DNA of 64,000 nt, taken from assembly GCF_018736065.1 (NCBI RefSeq), contig NZ_CP076128.1:2604001-2668000 (forward strand), read 5' to 3'. Both the position numbers and the translations under genes were made by a program. Positions 9,912 through 19,633 of the stretch are shown here, in pieces. This stretch comes from Flammeovirga kamogawensis (GTDB lineage: Bacteria > Bacteroidota > Bacteroidia > Cytophagales > Flammeovirgaceae). The notes under the pieces were generated by a model. It ran no database searches, was not told the origin of the DNA, and worked only from the letters and a program-made list of their open reading frames with translations. How positions within the stretch are numbered: position 1 is the stretch's first letter; each line of letters opens with the position of its first letter.

Positions 9912-12116
9912 CTGAAAAAATTCATAAACATATTATTTTATTTTCTGTGGACTAGCTTGCTACTTCTTACTCCTCAAGAAAGTGTAGCCTCTTTTTATAA
10001 TAATCAGGATTTAAGTATTGATTCTGTTAACTTATATACAAAAGAGGTGAAACAACTGTATCAAAATAAAGCTTATGATAGCTGTATTTTAAAAGGTAAT
10101 ATTTATATATCATTCTTAAAGAAAAATATTGAGTACAAAAGCCTACCTTCTCTTTATTTACAAATAGCAAAATCAAAAAGAAAACTTCGAAAATATTCTG
10201 GGGGAAAAGAAGCTTCGCAGCATGCTGTATATTGGTCTTACAAAAGTGCTGATAGTATCTTAATTGCAGACTCTTACACAGAATTAGCTAGAAATTTCAA
10301 AGCATTAACCGTATATGATTCAGCCATTCTTAATTATCAAAAAGCCTTAATAATTTATCAAGATAAGAATGATTTTATTGGAGAATCTATTGTTCTAAAT
10401 AACCTTGGATCTATTCATAAAATTAAAGGGAATTTCTCAAAAGCTTTAGAATATTATATTAAAGACCTTGACTTAAACAGGGAAAATGATAGTGAAAGAG
10501 ATATGGCTATAGCGTACAATAATATAGGACAAATTCATAGTGCAACTCATAATTATCAGCTTGCTATATCCTTTTATAAACGTTCTGAAGAAATAAGAAG
10601 AAAGCTTAATGACATGTATGGTTTAGCCTTAGTCTTAAGTAATATTGCTAGTGCTTATTCTGAACAAAAAAATATAGATTTAGCACTTGATAACTTGTAT
10701 GTAGCCTTAACAATATTTGAGAAACATAAATCTATATACAGAACAACAGAAACACTATTAAATATATCAAATATTCTGATCCAAAAAGGGCAATTTAGAG
10801 ATGCTGAAATTTTCTTGAACAAGGCAAATAAAAAATCTCAGAAATTTGAAATTGAAAACTTAGCTGCAAGAGGTAACTATTTATTAGGTGAAAATTATTT
10901 TCATCAACAATTTTATAAAAAAGCTTTGCCTTACCTACGTGCTGCAAAACACTATTATAACCAAGAACATTACGTTGTTGATCGAATTAACACTCAAAAG
11001 CTTCTCTACAAAACATATCAAGAATTAGGGTGGTATAAAAAAGCATTTAAGGCACATAAACTTTGGTCTGATTTGTACATCAAAATGAATGCTACAATTC
11101 AAACGAAGGAGTTAGCTGTATTAAATCAAAAGTATTTAAATAAAGAACAACTTCTAAAGATTGATAGATTAAATAAAGAGCAGTTATTACAAGAGGAAAA
11201 GCTCATCTATCAAAATAGAGTAAATGCAGCACTAATTTTTATTAGTCTCCTTGCCGTTGTCTTTATAATATTCATTTATATCTCTCTTCAGAAAAGAAAA
11301 AAATCACTAAAAATAATTAAAGAGCAACACGAAGAAATTTCTGTTATTAATAATGAATTGACAGATAGTTTAAAATACGCTCACAAAATTCAACGGTCTC
11401 TTAATGCTATTCCTGCAAAAGCAAAAGATATATTTCAAGATTATTTTATTTTTTGGAAACCTTTACATGAAGTAAGTGGTGATGTTTTTAGTGTTTCCGT
11501 TAAAAATGATATTGTTTTTATTTCGTTAATGGATTTCACGGGGCATGGAGCTCCAGCAGCTTTACTTGCAACTTTAGGAGTTAAAGTTTTAAATAGTATT
11601 ATTGATTCAGGTATTTCATCGCCAGAAAAAATCTTGCAAGAACTTGATATTAGAATGAATAATTTATTTGATGATAAACATGAATCATCAGGTATGGATG
11701 CTGCTATTGTTACTATTAATTTAAAAACTAATTTCTTAGAGTTTGCAGGAGCTAGACGTCCTTTATTTTATATAGATGAGAGTGGACAACATTACATTAA
11801 AGGTACTAAAAGGTCTATCTCTGATAAGTTATCTAACCATCACCATAGCTATCAAAAACATATTATTCCAATTACATCAGAGCTTAAATTTTATTTATAC
11901 TCAGATGGTTATCAAGATCAATTTGGAGGTTCAAAAAACAAAAAATTTTTAGAAAAGAACCTTCGCCAATTAATTGTTGATAACTCTTTTGAAACATTTA
12001 ATTTACAAAAAGAGAAATTGGAAAAGACTAGATCTAAGTGGATGCAACCTAAGAGTAACATTCAATATAAACCTACAGATGATACGCTAATCATTGGCTT
12101 TCATTTTAAGGTCTAA
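9912..12116 (+). CDS. TPR-repeat membrane protein with C-terminal SpoIIE/PP2C-type phosphatase domain
   Basis: The product has about 734 residues. The first in-frame ATG or TTG starts (TTG at 9957) would cut a signal peptide in half. The open frame reaches a stop at 9900, and a CTG at 9912 followed by two Lys codons gives a complete signal: KKFINILFYFLW, hydrophobic core, then VASFYNNQ. I prefer the CTG start. After it come tetratricopeptide repeats (about residues 60-390), a membrane span (AALIFISLLAVVFIIFIYI, about 433-455), a short coiled coil (KEQHEEISVINNELTDS), and a SpoIIE-type domain with HEVSGDVFSV and DFTGHGAPAALLA, which carry its metal-binding aspartates. Such proteins dephosphorylate anti-sigma antagonists or similar partners in response to periplasmic signals. 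No partner is adjacent. Confidence 0.8.
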   Translation: MKKFINILFYFLWTSLLLLTPQESVASFYNNQDLSIDSVNLYTKEVKQLYQNKAYDSCILKGNIYISFLKKNIEYKSLPSLYLQIAKSKRKLRKYSGGKEASQHAVYWSYKSADSILIADSYTELARNFKALTVYDSAILNYQKALIIYQDKNDFIGESIVLNNLGSIHKIKGNFSKALEYYIKDLDLNRENDSERDMAIAYNNIGQIHSATHNYQLAISFYKRSEEIRRKLNDMYGLALVLSNIASAYSEQKNIDLALDNLYVALTIFEKHKSIYRTTETLLNISNILIQKGQFRDAEIFLNKANKKSQKFEIENLAARGNYLLGENYFHQQFYKKALPYLRAAKHYYNQEHYVVDRINTQKLLYKTYQELGWYKKAFKAHKLWSDLYIKMNATIQTKELAVLNQKYLNKEQLLKIDRLNKEQLLQEEKLIYQNRVNAALIFISLLAVVFIIFIYISLQKRKKSLKIIKEQHEEISVINNELTDSLKYAHKIQRSLNAIPAKAKDIFQDYFIFWKPLHEVSGDVFSVSVKNDIVFISLMDFTGHGAPAALLATLGVKVLNSIIDSGISSPEKILQELDIRMNNLFDDKHESSGMDAAIVTINLKTNFLEFAGARRPLFYIDESGQHYIKGTKRSISDKLSNHHHSYQKHIIPITSELKFYLYSDGYQDQFGGSKNKKFLEKNLRQLIVDNSFETFNLQKEKLEKTRSKWMQPKSNIQYKPTDDTLIIGFHFKV

Positions 12117-12158
12117 GTTTTTTTTTGCAATTTAGATAGCATATAAACTTATGTTATC

Positions 12159-13658
12159 ATGAACAACGAGAAACAATATATATTAGCACTAGACCAAGGA
12201 ACTACTAGTTCAAGAGCAATAGTATTTAATAAAAAAGGTGAGATTATTAGCTCTTCTCAAAAAGAATTTAAACAGATATATCCAAAACCAAGTTGGGTAG
12301 AACATGATCCCCAAGAAATTTGGTCAACTCAAGCAGCTGTAGCAGCAGAATCCGTGGCAAAACTAGGGTTAAACGGTAAAAATATAGCAGCGATTGGTAT
12401 TACAAATCAGAGAGAAACAACAATAGTCTGGGATATCACAACAAATCAACCAATATATAATGCCATAGTTTGGCAAGACAGAAGAACAGCTAGATTCTGT
12501 GATACATTAAAAAATAAATATTCTAAAATCATTCATGATAAAACAGGGTTAATCATCGATGCCTATTTTTCTGCGAGTAAGATTCATTGGATTTTAGAGA
12601 ACGTTAAAGGGGCAAGAGAGAAAGCAGAAAAAGGTCTTCTCCGTTTTGGCACCGTAGATAGTTGGTTAATCTGGAGGTTAACAAACGGTAAAAAGCATAT
12701 TACAGATGTAACCAATGCGAGTAGAACAATGCTTTTTAATATACATACTTTAAAGTGGGATAAACGTCTCTTAAAAATATTTGATATTCCTAAAAGTATG
12801 CTCCCTTCTGTTAAAGATAGTAGTTCAGTATATACCAAAACAGCTACTACACTATTTGCTACAAAAATTCCAATTGCCGGTATCGCGGGTGATCAACAAG
12901 CTGCCTTATTTGGTCAAATGTGTATTAAAAAAGGGATGATTAAAAACACTTATGGAACAGGGTGTTTTTTAATGATGAATACAGGAACTGAAGCTGTAAA
13001 TTCCAACCATAAACTGCTTACAACTATTGCATGGAAGATTGGTGATGAAGTAAACTATGCTTTAGAAGGAAGTGTTTTTGTTGGAGGAGCAGCTATTCAA
13101 TGGTTAAGAGATGGATTGCAGATCATAAAAAAAGCAAAGCATTCTGAGAAAATTGCAAATGAAGTAAAAGATAGTGAAGGTGTTGTTTTTGTACCAGCAC
13201 TTACTGGGTTAGGTGCTCCTTATTGGGATCAATATGCAAGAGGCACGTTAATTGGGATTACTAGAGGTACAAAAAGAGCACATATTGTTCGTGCAACACT
13301 AGAAGCAATAGCCTTACAATCTTATGATGTAATAGAATCTATGTTAGCTGACACTGGTAACAAAGCAAAAGAAATAAGAGTAGATGGTGGAGCTGCCGCT
13401 AACAACCTATTAATGCAAATTCAAAGTGATATAACTAACGTAAAGGTTATAAGAACAAAAGTAATGGAAACTACTGCTTTAGGTGCTGCTTTTCTTGCAG
13501 GGCTATCTGTAGGTTATTGGAAGGATATTGATGAAATTCAGAATATTTGGCAAGAAGATGCCTCTTTTGAAGCAAACATGAAAAAAGAAAAAAGGGACCT
13601 TCTAAAAGAAAAATGGAAAAATGCTGTTGAACGAAGTCTTAATTGGGATAAAAATTAA
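12159..13658 (+). CDS. glpK: Glycerol kinase
   Basis: The product is a 499-residue FGGY-family kinase that makes sn-glycerol 3-phosphate from glycerol and ATP. The N-terminal phosphate loop reads [15 protein letters not shown]. Next come the glycerol-site sequence NQRETT, the FGGY signature region [18 protein letters not shown], and VDGGAAANN near the C-terminus. It starts 42 nt after the preceding gene. No glpF or glpD lies beside it, so it looks like a single-gene glycerol or lipid-recycling function. Confidence 0.97.
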   Translation: MNNEKQYILALDQGTTSSRAIVFNKKGEIISSSQKEFKQIYPKPSWVEHDPQEIWSTQAAVAAESVAKLGLNGKNIAAIGITNQRETTIVWDITTNQPIYNAIVWQDRRTARFCDTLKNKYSKIIHDKTGLIIDAYFSASKIHWILENVKGAREKAEKGLLRFGTVDSWLIWRLTNGKKHITDVTNASRTMLFNIHTLKWDKRLLKIFDIPKSMLPSVKDSSSVYTKTATTLFATKIPIAGIAGDQQAALFGQMCIKKGMIKNTYGTGCFLMMNTGTEAVNSNHKLLTTIAWKIGDEVNYALEGSVFVGGAAIQWLRDGLQIIKKAKHSEKIANEVKDSEGVVFVPALTGLGAPYWDQYARGTLIGITRGTKRAHIVRATLEAIALQSYDVIESMLADTGNKAKEIRVDGGAAANNLLMQIQSDITNVKVIRTKVMETTALGAAFLAGLSVGYWKDIDEIQNIWQEDASFEANMKKEKRDLLKEKWKNAVERSLNWDKN

Positions 13659-13723
13659 AGTTAATCTGTAAATAAAACTCAATATTGACTTCATTATTTT
13701 AATAAGAAATGTAAATATTTCAT

Positions 13724-13745
13724 TAGATTTGTAAAAATTTTACAA
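13724..13745 (+). promoter_or_regulatory. Putative promoter element overlapped by a 17-bp palindrome, upstream of RND operon
   Basis: TAGATTTG at 13724-13731 fits TAnnTTTG. The perfect dyad TTGTAAAA-A-TTTTACAA at 13729-13745 overlaps its 3' end and the expected transcription start. Such an arrangement is typical of repressor operators on efflux operons, but no regulator gene is present in the window. The -33 element is weak. Confidence 0.45.
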
Positions 13746-13774
13746 TCGAATTTAACTACATAATATCATTCATA

Positions 13775-14962
13775 ATGACATTTAATTTTTTAAATGCAGT
13801 TCCTAAGCTTATAACCCTAGCAATCACATCAATAGTACTTATTGGATGTGGAGGTGAATCTGCTAAACAACAACAAAAAATTCCTCAAGCTGAGATTCAG
13901 GTAACAGAAGTTACAGTACAAAATGTCCCTCTAACAAAAACTTTTGTAGGTCAGGTATATGGTACTAAAGATATTCCAATTCGTTCAAGAGTTGAAGGTT
14001 TCTTAGAAGGTATTCACTTTAGAGAAGGTAGTAGAGTAAAAAAAGGACAATTACTTTACACTGTAGACCCTCAATCTTACTCTGCAGAAGTAACAATGCG
14101 TAAGAGTCAGTTAGCCGAAGCAAAAGTTTCATTAATTAGAGCTTCTAATGACCTTGATAGAATTCAACCTTTAGCTGAGCAAAATGCCGTTTCAAAATCG
14201 GACCTTGATGCTGCACTTGCAGAAAAAGGAGCTGCTGAATCTATGGTAGCTGCTGCTCAAGCAAATTTAAGAATGTCTCAAATTGAACTTGGTTACACAA
14301 CAATTGAATCTCCAATTACTGGTGTTATTGGTAGAACTGAAGCTAAAGTAGGTGAATTTGTTGGTCGTGAGCCCAACCCAGTAATTTTAAATACAGTGTC
14401 TAGAATTGATTCTGTAAATGTTCGTTTCTTTATTACTGAAAACGATTACTTACGTCTTGCTAGATATGCAATGACAAGAGAAAAATCTGGACAAAAAAGA
14501 ACAGAGAAAGAAGAAAGAGAATCTGAGAAATTAGAACTAATATTTTCTGATAATACAATTTACTCTCAAAAAGGGCATATTGATTTCTTAGATAGAAATG
14601 TAGATGCAAACACAGGTGCAATGCTTATTCAAGCAACTTTCCCTAACAATGACCGCCTTATCAGACCTGGTCAATTTGCTAAAGTTAGATCTGTAATTGA
14701 TATCGTAAAAGATGGTATACTTATTCCACAAAGATGTGTTATGGAATTCCAAGGACGTCATACTGTTTACGTGGTTGATAATAATGGGTTAGTTTCTCAA
14801 AGAAAAATTGAGTTATCAAGCACTTATAAAGATTATTGGCTAGTACGCTCTGGGTTAAAAAAAGGAGAAAAAATAGTTCTTGAAGGCTTACAGAAAGTAA
14901 GAGAAGGCGCAACAGTAAAATTCAAGACAGTAAAATTTGAATCACAGTACGAAGCACAATAA
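13775..14962 (+). CDS. RND efflux periplasmic adaptor (membrane-fusion lipoprotein, HlyD/AcrA family)
   Basis: The product has 395 residues. A signal peptide ends in a lipobox IGC-G near residue 25, so it is a lipoprotein. The lipoyl/barrel-sandwich halves are seen around VKKGQLLYTVDPQSY and the second half TIESPITGVIGRTEAKVGEFV, separated by an alpha-hairpin rich in Ala (about 100-170). A beta-barrel and membrane-proximal domain follow. It bridges the inner-membrane pump and the outer-membrane channel. The stop overlaps the pump start (TAATG), showing tight translational coupling. Confidence 0.95.
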   Translation: MTFNFLNAVPKLITLAITSIVLIGCGGESAKQQQKIPQAEIQVTEVTVQNVPLTKTFVGQVYGTKDIPIRSRVEGFLEGIHFREGSRVKKGQLLYTVDPQSYSAEVTMRKSQLAEAKVSLIRASNDLDRIQPLAEQNAVSKSDLDAALAEKGAAESMVAAAQANLRMSQIELGYTTIESPITGVIGRTEAKVGEFVGREPNPVILNTVSRIDSVNVRFFITENDYLRLARYAMTREKSGQKRTEKEERESEKLELIFSDNTIYSQKGHIDFLDRNVDANTGAMLIQATFPNNDRLIRPGQFAKVRSVIDIVKDGILIPQRCVMEFQGRHTVYVVDNNGLVSQRKIELSSTYKDYWLVRSGLKKGEKIVLEGLQKVREGATVKFKTVKFESQYEAQ

Positions 14963-17900
14963 TGAGCACAGAACAAAATCAATCCAACTTTTTCGTTAGG
15001 AGACCTATTGTTGCCATGGTAATTGCAATTATCATGACTATTGTAGGTAGTGTCTCAATTATTGGATTACCTATTGAGCAATATCCTAACTTAACTCCTC
15101 CGATTGTAGAAGTAAGAGGTACTTATACAGGAGCGAGTGCACTAAACGTAGAACAATCAGTTGCTACGCCTTTAGAGCAAGAGATTAACGGTGTGGAGAA
15201 CATGATTTACATGAAATCCATAAATTCAAATGATGGTACGATGACAATCCAAACATCATTTGACATTGGTACTGACCCTGATATGAATACGGTCTTTACA
15301 CAAAACCGTGTAGCTGCAGCAACACCTAAATTACCAAATGAGGTAAAACGAACAGGTGTTAAAACTGAAAAGTCATTACCTAACATTTTAATGTTAATTA
15401 CTTTAGTTTCACCTGATGGTCGTTTTGATCAAAACTTTTTAGGTAACTATTCATTAATTAATATCAAAGATGTTTTAGCAAGAACAAAAGGTATCGGCCG
15501 TGTAAACGTATTGGGTACTTCAGACTATTCTATGCGTATATGGATTAAACCTGATATTCTAGCTAAATTAAACCTTACTATTCCAGAAATCACAAATGCA
15601 ATTTCTAATCAAAATGTAATTGTACCTGGTGGTAAATTTGGTGCTGAACCTGCTCCAAAAGGAACTGAGTTTACATATACTGTACGTCTTCCAGACCGTT
15701 TACAAGATGAAGATCAGTTCTCTAAAATTGTTGTTAGGACTGATGAAGATGGTAGCCAAGTATTACTTGGTGATGTTGCAAGAGTTGAATTAGGAGTAGA
15801 AACTTATTCTGCATTTACAAGACTTAACGGTGATAACTGTGCAGTAATAGCTATTTATCAAGCACCAGGTTCTAATGCTGTTGCATTGGCTGAAGAAGTA
15901 ATTGGTAAAATGGATGCTCTTAAAAAAGACTTTCCAAATGGTATAGATTATAAAGTATCTCTTGATTCTACATTACCTATTACAGCAGGTATTAACGAAA
16001 TTATTGAAACACTATTTGTTGCTTTATTACTTGTAATTCTAGTAGTATATGTCTTTATCCAAGATTGGAGAGCAACACTAGTACCAACAATGGCCATTCC
16101 GGTATCATTAGTTGCGGCATTTATGTTATTCCCTCTATTAGGTTTTACAATTAACGTACTCTCTTTATTAGGGTTAGTACTAGCAATTGGTATTGTAGTA
16201 GATGATGCAATTGTTGTAGTAGATGCCGTTCAAGTATATATTGAAGAAGGTTTCTCTCCTAAAGAAGCAACAAACAAAGCAATGATAGAAGTAACAGCTC
16301 CTGTTATTGCAACAACTTTAGTACTTGTAGCTGTATTTATTCCTGTTGCTGGTATGGCTGGTATAACCGGTAGGCTTTATCAACAATTTGCAATTACAGT
16401 TGCTGTATCAGTTTGTTTCTCATCACTGAATGCATTAACGCTATCTCCTGCACTTTGTGGATTAATTCTAAGAAAATCAGAACCTGTTGGTGGTCCATTA
16501 GGAGCATTCTTCAAGGTATTCAATAATATTTTTGATCGCTCTACAGTATCTTATATTAGTGTAACTAAAATTGCTACTCGTAAATTAAAATCAAGTGCAA
16601 TTTTTATATTTTGTACACTATTAGCTGCTGGTTGGTTAGGTGTTGAAGTTCCTGTTGGATTTATTCCTGAAGAAGATCAAGGATACCTCTATGTAAACGT
16701 TCAATTACCAATGGCATCATCATTACAAAGAACCAATGATCTTTCTTTAAAGATTGAAGGTATAATGGATGAAATACCAGAAATTGATATGGTTACAACA
16801 GTTGCTGGTTACTCACTTTTATCAAGTAGTATGTCTACTAACTCAGCATTCTTCTTTGTTACATTAACAAATTGGGATAAAAGAGAGCTTACTGCAAAAG
16901 AAGTAACAAATAAACTTAATTATCTGTTCATGACCCAAATTACAGAAGCACAAGTCTTTGCATTTGGGCCTCCTGCCATACCTGGTTTAGGTAATGGTTC
17001 TGGGTTTAGTATTATGATTCAAGATAAAGGTGGTAATACACCTGATTACCTTGCCAACTATACTAATGAGTTTATTAGAGCAGCAAATGCAAGACCTGAG
17101 ATTGGTATGGCGTTTACTACTTTCCAAGCAAATGTACCTCAGCGTTATATTGATATCAATAAAGATAAAATCTTAAAATTAGGAGTTAATCTAAACGATG
17201 TCTATACAACATTTGGAGCTTTCCTTGGTGGTTCTTATATAAATGATTTCAATAGGTTTGGACGTTTATATAGAGCCTATGTACAAGCTGAACCTGAATA
17301 TAGAAATGATGAAAAACAACTAGACCTATTCTATGTGAAAAGTGCTAAAGGTGCTAAAGTTCCACTATCCACATTAGTTAATGTAGAAAAGATTAGTGGA
17401 CCTGAATTTACCAACAGATTTAACTTATTACGTTCAGTAGAGGTGACTGGTTCTCCAGCTGAGGGTTTCAGTTCTGCTCAAGCAATGGCTGCGTTAGAAG
17501 AAGTTGCTGCAGAAGTATTACCTAGAAATATGACGTTTGCTTGGAATGGCATGTCATATCAAGAAAAGAAAGCTTCTGGATCAGTATTCATCATTTTTGC
17601 ATTCTCACTAATCTTTGTATTCTTAATTCTAGCCGCTCAATATGAAAGCTGGTCAATGCCTTTTAGTATTTTATTAGGTACGCCGTTTGCCATTTTCGGT
17701 GCATTCTTATTACTATGGGTTGCTCGTTTCTTTAGTGAAAGTTATGAAAATAACGTTTTTGCACAAATCTCATTAGTAATGTTAATTGCCATGGCCGCTA
17801 AGAATGCCATCCTTATTGTCGAATTTGCAAAGCTTAAATTTGATGAAGGTATGGGCTTATTTGATGCTGCTATCGAATCTGCAAAATTAAGATTTAGACC

Positions 17901-18126
17901 AATCCTAATGACTGCCTTCTCATTTATTCTAGGTGTTTTACCTCTTGTTATTGCTACTGGTTCGGGTGCTGAAGCAAGAAAAGTAATGGGTATGGCACTT
18001 CTTGGAGGAATGGGGTTAGCAACTGTTTTAGGTTTATTCCTATACCCTATGTTATTTGTTCTTGTAGGTAAGCTTGCAGGGTACGAAAAGGATAGAGAAA
18101 CAACACCTCAAAACAATGAAGAGTAG
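14962..18126 (+). CDS. RND multidrug efflux pump, inner-membrane subunit (AcrB/HAE1 family)
   Basis: The product has 1054 residues, full length for AcrB-type proton antiporters. The start NFFVRRPIVAMVIAIIM is the conserved first membrane helix. Two large periplasmic loops alternate with two sets of membrane helices. The proton-relay pair Asp-Asp is present in GIVVDDAIVVVDAV in TM4, and the relay lysine region AKNAILIVEFAK is in TM10. It exports amphiphilic compounds using the proton gradient. It is the middle gene of the adaptor-pump-channel operon. Confidence 0.97.
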   Translation: MSTEQNQSNFFVRRPIVAMVIAIIMTIVGSVSIIGLPIEQYPNLTPPIVEVRGTYTGASALNVEQSVATPLEQEINGVENMIYMKSINSNDGTMTIQTSFDIGTDPDMNTVFTQNRVAAATPKLPNEVKRTGVKTEKSLPNILMLITLVSPDGRFDQNFLGNYSLINIKDVLARTKGIGRVNVLGTSDYSMRIWIKPDILAKLNLTIPEITNAISNQNVIVPGGKFGAEPAPKGTEFTYTVRLPDRLQDEDQFSKIVVRTDEDGSQVLLGDVARVELGVETYSAFTRLNGDNCAVIAIYQAPGSNAVALAEEVIGKMDALKKDFPNGIDYKVSLDSTLPITAGINEIIETLFVALLLVILVVYVFIQDWRATLVPTMAIPVSLVAAFMLFPLLGFTINVLSLLGLVLAIGIVVDDAIVVVDAVQVYIEEGFSPKEATNKAMIEVTAPVIATTLVLVAVFIPVAGMAGITGRLYQQFAITVAVSVCFSSLNALTLSPALCGLILRKSEPVGGPLGAFFKVFNNIFDRSTVSYISVTKIATRKLKSSAIFIFCTLLAAGWLGVEVPVGFIPEEDQGYLYVNVQLPMASSLQRTNDLSLKIEGIMDEIPEIDMVTTVAGYSLLSSSMSTNSAFFFVTLTNWDKRELTAKEVTNKLNYLFMTQITEAQVFAFGPPAIPGLGNGSGFSIMIQDKGGNTPDYLANYTNEFIRAANARPEIGMAFTTFQANVPQRYIDINKDKILKLGVNLNDVYTTFGAFLGGSYINDFNRFGRLYRAYVQAEPEYRNDEKQLDLFYVKSAKGAKVPLSTLVNVEKISGPEFTNRFNLLRSVEVTGSPAEGFSSAQAMAALEEVAAEVLPRNMTFAWNGMSYQEKKASGSVFIIFAFSLIFVFLILAAQYESWSMPFSILLGTPFAIFGAFLLLWVARFFSESYENNVFAQISLVMLIAMAAKNAILIVEFAKLKFDEGMGLFDAAIESAKLRFRPILMTAFSFILGVLPLVIATGSGAEARKVMGMALLGGMGLATVLGLFLYPMLFVLVGKLAGYEKDRETTPQNNEE

Positions 18127-18130
18127 TATT

Positions 18131-19573
18131 ATGGAAAAGAGACTAAATTTAAACTACAAAAATATACTTCTAGTTTTCTTCGTTTCTCAATTAATTTGGG
18201 GATGTAAAATGGGAAAAAACTATGAAGCTCCTGAAGTCGATACTCCTCTAGAATATCGATTTGGATCTGACACCACTATTAGTGTTGAAAATGACACTAT
18301 TGGTTGGTGGGTATTAGTTAAAGATCCTACACTTGATTCTTTAATTGCAACTGGATTAAGAAATAATCAAGATGTTAAAGTTGCAATGCAAAGAATTATT
18401 GAAGCTGAAAAATTAGCTAGAATCCAAAAAGTAAGTGCTAGACCAATGTTTGGATACAATGGTAACTACTCTTATGGTAATTATAGTGGATTTGTAGGAC
18501 CAAATGCAAACAATAATTACTTTGGTGGAGCTTCTTTAAATTGGGAAATTGATTTATGGGGTAAAAACCGAAGGTTAACGGAAGCTGCTCAAGCAAATTA
18601 CCTTGGTTCTGTATATGGCGCTAGAGCGCTTCAGATAACTTTAATATCTCAAATTACAACTGCTTATGTTCGTTTATTAGAAAATAAGGCAAGTTTACAG
18701 GTTGCAATCGAGACATTATCATCAAGAGATAGCTCTATGATTATAATGAATGCTAGGTATACTCAAGGTACAATACCTGAAATTGATTTAAATCAAGCAC
18801 AAATACAGCAAGCAATTGCAGAAAGTGCTATACCTGTATATAAAAGAGGTGTTGCTTTATCAGAAAATACATTAAGTATTCTTTTAGGTGAAAATCCAAA
18901 AGCAATAATAACTGGTGAGGCTCTCGAAGCACAAGCACTACCTCCTGTTATACCATCTGGTCTTCCTTCTGATTTATTAAAAAGAAGACCTGATTTATTA
19001 AAAGCTGAGCAAGAAATTGTTGCTCAAAATGCACAGGTAGGTGCAGCTATTGCAAACCGTTTTCCTACAATTAGTCTTACAGGTACCGCAGGTATTGCTT
19101 CTGATGCCCTATTTTCTGCAAATGCAGCAACAGGAGCCTGGAACATTGGAGCAGGCGTCGTAGGGCCTTTATTCCAATGGGGTAAAAATAAACGTCGTGT
19201 TGAAGCAGAAAAAGCAAAATTAGAGGCTTCAATATATCAATATGAAAGTAGTATTATTTCAGCTTTTAAAGAAGTTGAAGATGCATTAGCTTCAATACAA
19301 TTCTACAACGAAGAATTAATTGCTAGAGAAAAGCATACAAGAGCTGCATTAAATGCAGAACGTCTTTCTAAGCAACGATATGACAAAGGGGTAACAAGTT
19401 ATTTAGAATACCTTGAGCAACAACGTCAAGCATTCGAAGCTGAACTGAATTTAGTAACTGTTCGAAGTAACATTCTTTCTTCTTATATTCAACTTTATAA
19501 AGCTTTAGGCGGAGGTTGGATTTCTCGTGAAGAACAACAGGAAGCTGAAAGTAATGAATCAGCAAATAAATAA
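18131..19573 (+). CDS. RND efflux outer-membrane channel lipoprotein (OprM/NodT family)
   Basis: The product has 480 residues from the ATG at 18131, which lies 4 nt after the pump stop. Longer readings from 18116 or 18074 only add charged sequence before the signal. The signal peptide ends in lipobox LIWGC, followed by KMGKNYEAPEV, the typical OprM/NodT beginning. Two repeated outer-membrane efflux domains follow, with GLRNNQDVKVA and a second repeat starting near LLKRRPDLLKAEQEIVAQNAQVGAA. It forms the trimeric exit duct of the pump. Codon use and spacing match the two upstream genes. Confidence 0.95.
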   Translation: MEKRLNLNYKNILLVFFVSQLIWGCKMGKNYEAPEVDTPLEYRFGSDTTISVENDTIGWWVLVKDPTLDSLIATGLRNNQDVKVAMQRIIEAEKLARIQKVSARPMFGYNGNYSYGNYSGFVGPNANNNYFGGASLNWEIDLWGKNRRLTEAAQANYLGSVYGARALQITLISQITTAYVRLLENKASLQVAIETLSSRDSSMIIMNARYTQGTIPEIDLNQAQIQQAIAESAIPVYKRGVALSENTLSILLGENPKAIITGEALEAQALPPVIPSGLPSDLLKRRPDLLKAEQEIVAQNAQVGAAIANRFPTISLTGTAGIASDALFSANAATGAWNIGAGVVGPLFQWGKNKRRVEAEKAKLEASIYQYESSIISAFKEVEDALASIQFYNEELIAREKHTRAALNAERLSKQRYDKGVTSYLEYLEQQRQAFEAELNLVTVRSNILSSYIQLYKALGGGWISREEQQEAESNESANK

Positions 19574-19591
19574 TCAATAGATTAGTTATAT

Positions 19592-19629
19592 AAAAAATGC
19601 ACTAAGTAAAAGCTTAGTGCATTTTTTTT
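19592..19629. terminator. Bidirectional terminator between convergent genes
   Basis: A perfect 9-bp stem (19598-19606 / 19613-19621) with a 6-nt loop has a T-run after it and an A-run before it, so it serves both the RND operon and the opposing sulfotransferase gene. Confidence 0.9.
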
Positions 19630-19633
19630 AATT

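Noticed and set aside
18074-18130. Longer start for the OprM-type gene
   Set aside because: It would put about 19 mainly polar residues before the lipoprotein signal and overlap the pump gene by 53 nt.
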